A DNA stretch of 64,000 bases from Pithys albifrons albifrons (Eukaryota; Chordata; Aves; Passeriformes; Thamnophilidae), in contig NC_092458.1 of assembly GCF_047495875.1 (NCBI RefSeq), positions 106,952,227 to 107,016,226 on the forward strand, read 5' to 3'. Made by a program: the position numbers and the translations under genes. The notes under the pieces were generated by a model. That model was given only the letters and a program-made list of their open reading frames with translations, made no database searches and was not told where the DNA came from. Position 1 is the first letter of the stretch, and each line of letters starts with the position of its first letter. This document shows positions 61,600 through 64,000 of the stretch, piece after piece.

Positions 61600-63582
61600 T
61601 TGACCAGTAACACACTACAAAAATATGAATGTTTTGCAAATGAAAGCAAGACCTGATATAACTCTAAATTACGTTATCCTTATGGAAAATTATGTTAGTC
61701 ACTCTTAATTCTTCAGATTTCTAAATGTCCCTTAGGTATCATAAAGGATAAGCTGGTTTAAAAAAAAAAACAGAAATAACAAAAATAAGATAACTTTTAA
61801 AAGTGTTTTTCCTCTATGCTCCAGTCTTGCCCTGCTAAATGTTTTAAGGTATCTATTAACATATTTTATATTTTCATGAAAAATGTGGTAGTAAAATTAA
61901 TGCATTATGGATAGCAAGTTTTTCAAATCATACCAAACCAGTAAATATTTTCCAAAAACACTTTAAGCACATCACATTAAAACATTTTCTCTTCAAACTT
62001 TTATCATTGTTTGCTGAAATATTATACATAAACCCTAAGTTTTTAAAATAACTTACTATCTTTACAACCTAAGTAAAAAACCCCAAATCCCTTACTAGTT
62101 GTGTCAGTACCTTTATTCCATGTAATACTTCACTTAGTAGCTTGACTTGGTGATCTGAATACTTTATTTGACATTTCTGGTTAAAAGACAGCAATGTTTT
62201 CATTTTTCAAAGAACAAATGCATTTGGAAAGTAAAATATGTAGTGCACTGCAGGCACTTCTATGCTATTTTTATCTTACTGAAAAACAAATTAGCACTGC
62301 AGTTATACCAGTTTCAGACAGACATAGTGAAAAAAAATAGATGGGATTAAATACACTAAAATAACTATTTTACCCCAAAATAGCTTAAAGGTGCATTTCA
62401 ACTCTTAACCAGTTTAATTTTCTTTCCATTGAATTAAAATGATGTTTCCAGTTCCCAGAGTGTTCAGGAATGATAATAATTTTTAATCTTCAAAATTGCT
62501 AAGCAGTTAAATACAGACTCAATAACAAAATAGTGTAACACTAAATACACACACACATATGTGTAACACTATATAGGTATATATGTATATATACAGGAAT
62601 TAAGAAGAACATTTCATCTCTTACTGATCAATATGTTATTATTTAAAGAACTAAAGAACCACATAAATTCTTCTCACTCCTATGCTACACTCAGGCTCTT
62701 CTGCATCTCACATTTCTGAAATACTCATTAGCAGCCTCTCTAATGTTTGGAGTCTTATTCACATATAACAACAAGTGGAAAACTTTCAGACAGAATGATT
62801 TTATTTGTCCTTTATATTTCTTCTCTCTCTTGTATCACAGTAGGGATCTAAGTGCATATGTAGCTGCTCCACCTCACCTGGAAAAGAGGTGAGAGGGTTT
62901 TCTGGTTTGGTTTTTTTTTCAATGTCTCTGGACTGTTACAAAAGAATTAATAGAGACAGTCTTCACTGCATGTTACACCATGAAAGGCATAATAGGGATA
63001 AGTAATTGCCTTGACAGGAGTGCAAAACTTAGGGTTGAAGTATTTTTTTCCAGAGTTCACAGAGATTTTCACAGTAACAGGCAATACAGTGCCAAGAGAT
63101 CTGTAGCATCAGAGGAGCAAAAAAGAAGTCAGAACACACAGTACCTCCAGGGGAATTCCCATAATCTCAGGAGAATGTGCTAAACTTTAGGGAGCAGCTT
63201 AGTCTGAATAGTAAAAGTGGAAGAGGGCCATAATCCTACAAAATCCCTTACTGAATGGAATTAGCTCTTGTAATATGCAAAAAAACCCCATAGCATTTTC
63301 CTACATTGAGTCATACAGTGATTTTTACTAATCTAAAAGTATTGTTTCATAATGATGAAAATTTAGGTATCTAACCTGCACTAATTTAGTTATCAAGCAT
63401 ATGGCCTGGTTTCTGCAGTTACACTTTCCCCCTTGCTGAAAAATTGCTGCAGCCTGGCACAGTTTATTTGTTTGGGGTTTATATGAGATATGCCAATCCT
63501 GTTCTAATACCTGCATAATCTACCTCCCCCTTCACTCCTGTTTTATGACAACTTCATTACCATGCTTACTTAAATATCTCAC
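61600..63582. other. ABCC13 intron remnant, AT-rich
   Basis: No exon is recognised between the two TMD1 exons. The stretch includes an alternating ACACAC-ATATGTGT-TATATA tract (62544-62594). Confidence 0.55.
62544..62594. repeat. alternating purine-pyrimidine tract
   Basis: CA repeats run into CATATGTGTA and then TATATGTATATATAC. The tract includes self-complementary parts. Confidence 0.8.
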
Positions 63583-63837
63583 CTTCAGTCTCCTTACTTC
63601 GTCTGCAATGTGTACATTTATAGGTATGACCAAAAGCAGCAGTGCAACACCTGCTAGGACTGAGGGGCCAAGCTCTTTCCTGAGGAAGACAACAGCCATG
63701 ATGATCTGAAAAGGTGCTGACCACAAGAGGTTCACAACAATAGCAAGCTCCAGGAGATGCTGAGCATCTGCAGACATCAGGTTAACCATGTGCCCAGTTG
63801 GATAGTTTTATCATGAGGAGTTTGCTAAAGTTAAGGC
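63583..63837 (-). pseudogene. ABCC13: ABCC13 TMD1 exon with tandem stop codons
   Basis: Acceptor TTTTCTTGTTGCAG, then ALTLANSS, TGA, TAA, NYPTGHMVNLMSADAQ. Hydrophobic LLWSAPFQIIMAVVFLR and LGPSVLAGVALLLLVIPINV follow, and the exon ends ADEVRRLK before donor GTGAGA. It is 255 nt, 85 codons, in one frame. It matches the ABCC block TVGEIVNLMSVDAQ...LGPSVLAGVAV. The two adjacent stops sit where CGA and CAA (Arg, Gln) could each have decayed by one C-to-T change. Confidence 0.93.
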
Positions 63838-63906
63838 CTGCAACAAGAAAATACAAGAGTCACAAAAAAATCAACAATTTTTTATTGCTAAGAGGAGAAC
63901 AACTGG

Positions 63907-64000
63907 AGCAATGAAGAGGAGGCTTAGAGGTGACCTCATCACCGTCTAGAACTTCCTGAAGGGAAGCTACAACCAGGTGGGGGTTGATCTCTTCTCCCAG
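63907..64000 (+). mobile_element. CR1 fragment running off the right edge
   Basis: GCAATGAAGAGGAGGCTTAG, the GACCTCATCACCGTCTA block and the CAACCAGGTGGGGGTTGATC block match the CR1 segment seen at 37.96-38.05 kb. It is cut by the window end. Confidence 0.88.

Overview
The window is from a bird nuclear genome, most likely neoavian and probably passerine-like. It is AT-rich, has long introns and spacers, and carries many CR1 (chicken repeat 1) non-LTR retrotransposon copies ending in the avian ATTCTATG-type tail. It has one CpG-island housekeeping promoter, and there is no sign of operons or bacterial signals. The gene order SAMSN1 (+), HSPA13 (+), ABCC13 (-) matches the block I know from human 21q11.2.

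Layout. Positions 1-8345 are the last intron of SAMSN1, with a solo LTR and a CR1 3' end. Positions 8346-8551 are the SAMSN1 terminal coding exon, followed by its 3' UTR. About 32 kb (10-42 kb) is intergenic; it holds three CR1 copies, an LTR-like element and, at 40047-41452, a composite retroelement built of tRNA-Gln-like, 5S-rRNA-like and LINE segments. That element is flanked by a perfect 14-bp target-site duplication. Positions 41560-42360 are the HSPA13 CpG island. HSPA13 follows as five coding exons (42163-48768, 472 residues, intact) and a long 3' UTR. Positions 55182-63837 are on the minus strand and hold the remains of ABCC13.

ABCC13 is a pseudogene here. Six exons can be recognised by homology and splice sites: two from the first transmembrane domain and four covering the second nucleotide-binding domain. 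They carry at least five in-frame stops or stop-equivalents and two frameshifts, plus a substituted Walker A glycine. A CR1 copy is inserted ten bases from a splice donor. The exons for the rest of TMD1, NBD1 and TMD2 are not seen. ABCC13 is also a known pseudogene in humans, so this looks like parallel or shared decay of the locus.

How the parts relate: SAMSN1 (signalling adaptor) and HSPA13 (microsomal Hsp70-like ATPase) are functionally unrelated neighbours held by synteny. I saw no cluster suggesting a new multi-gene system. The most unusual items are the composite tRNA/5S/LINE fold-back element and the detailed decay record of ABCC13.
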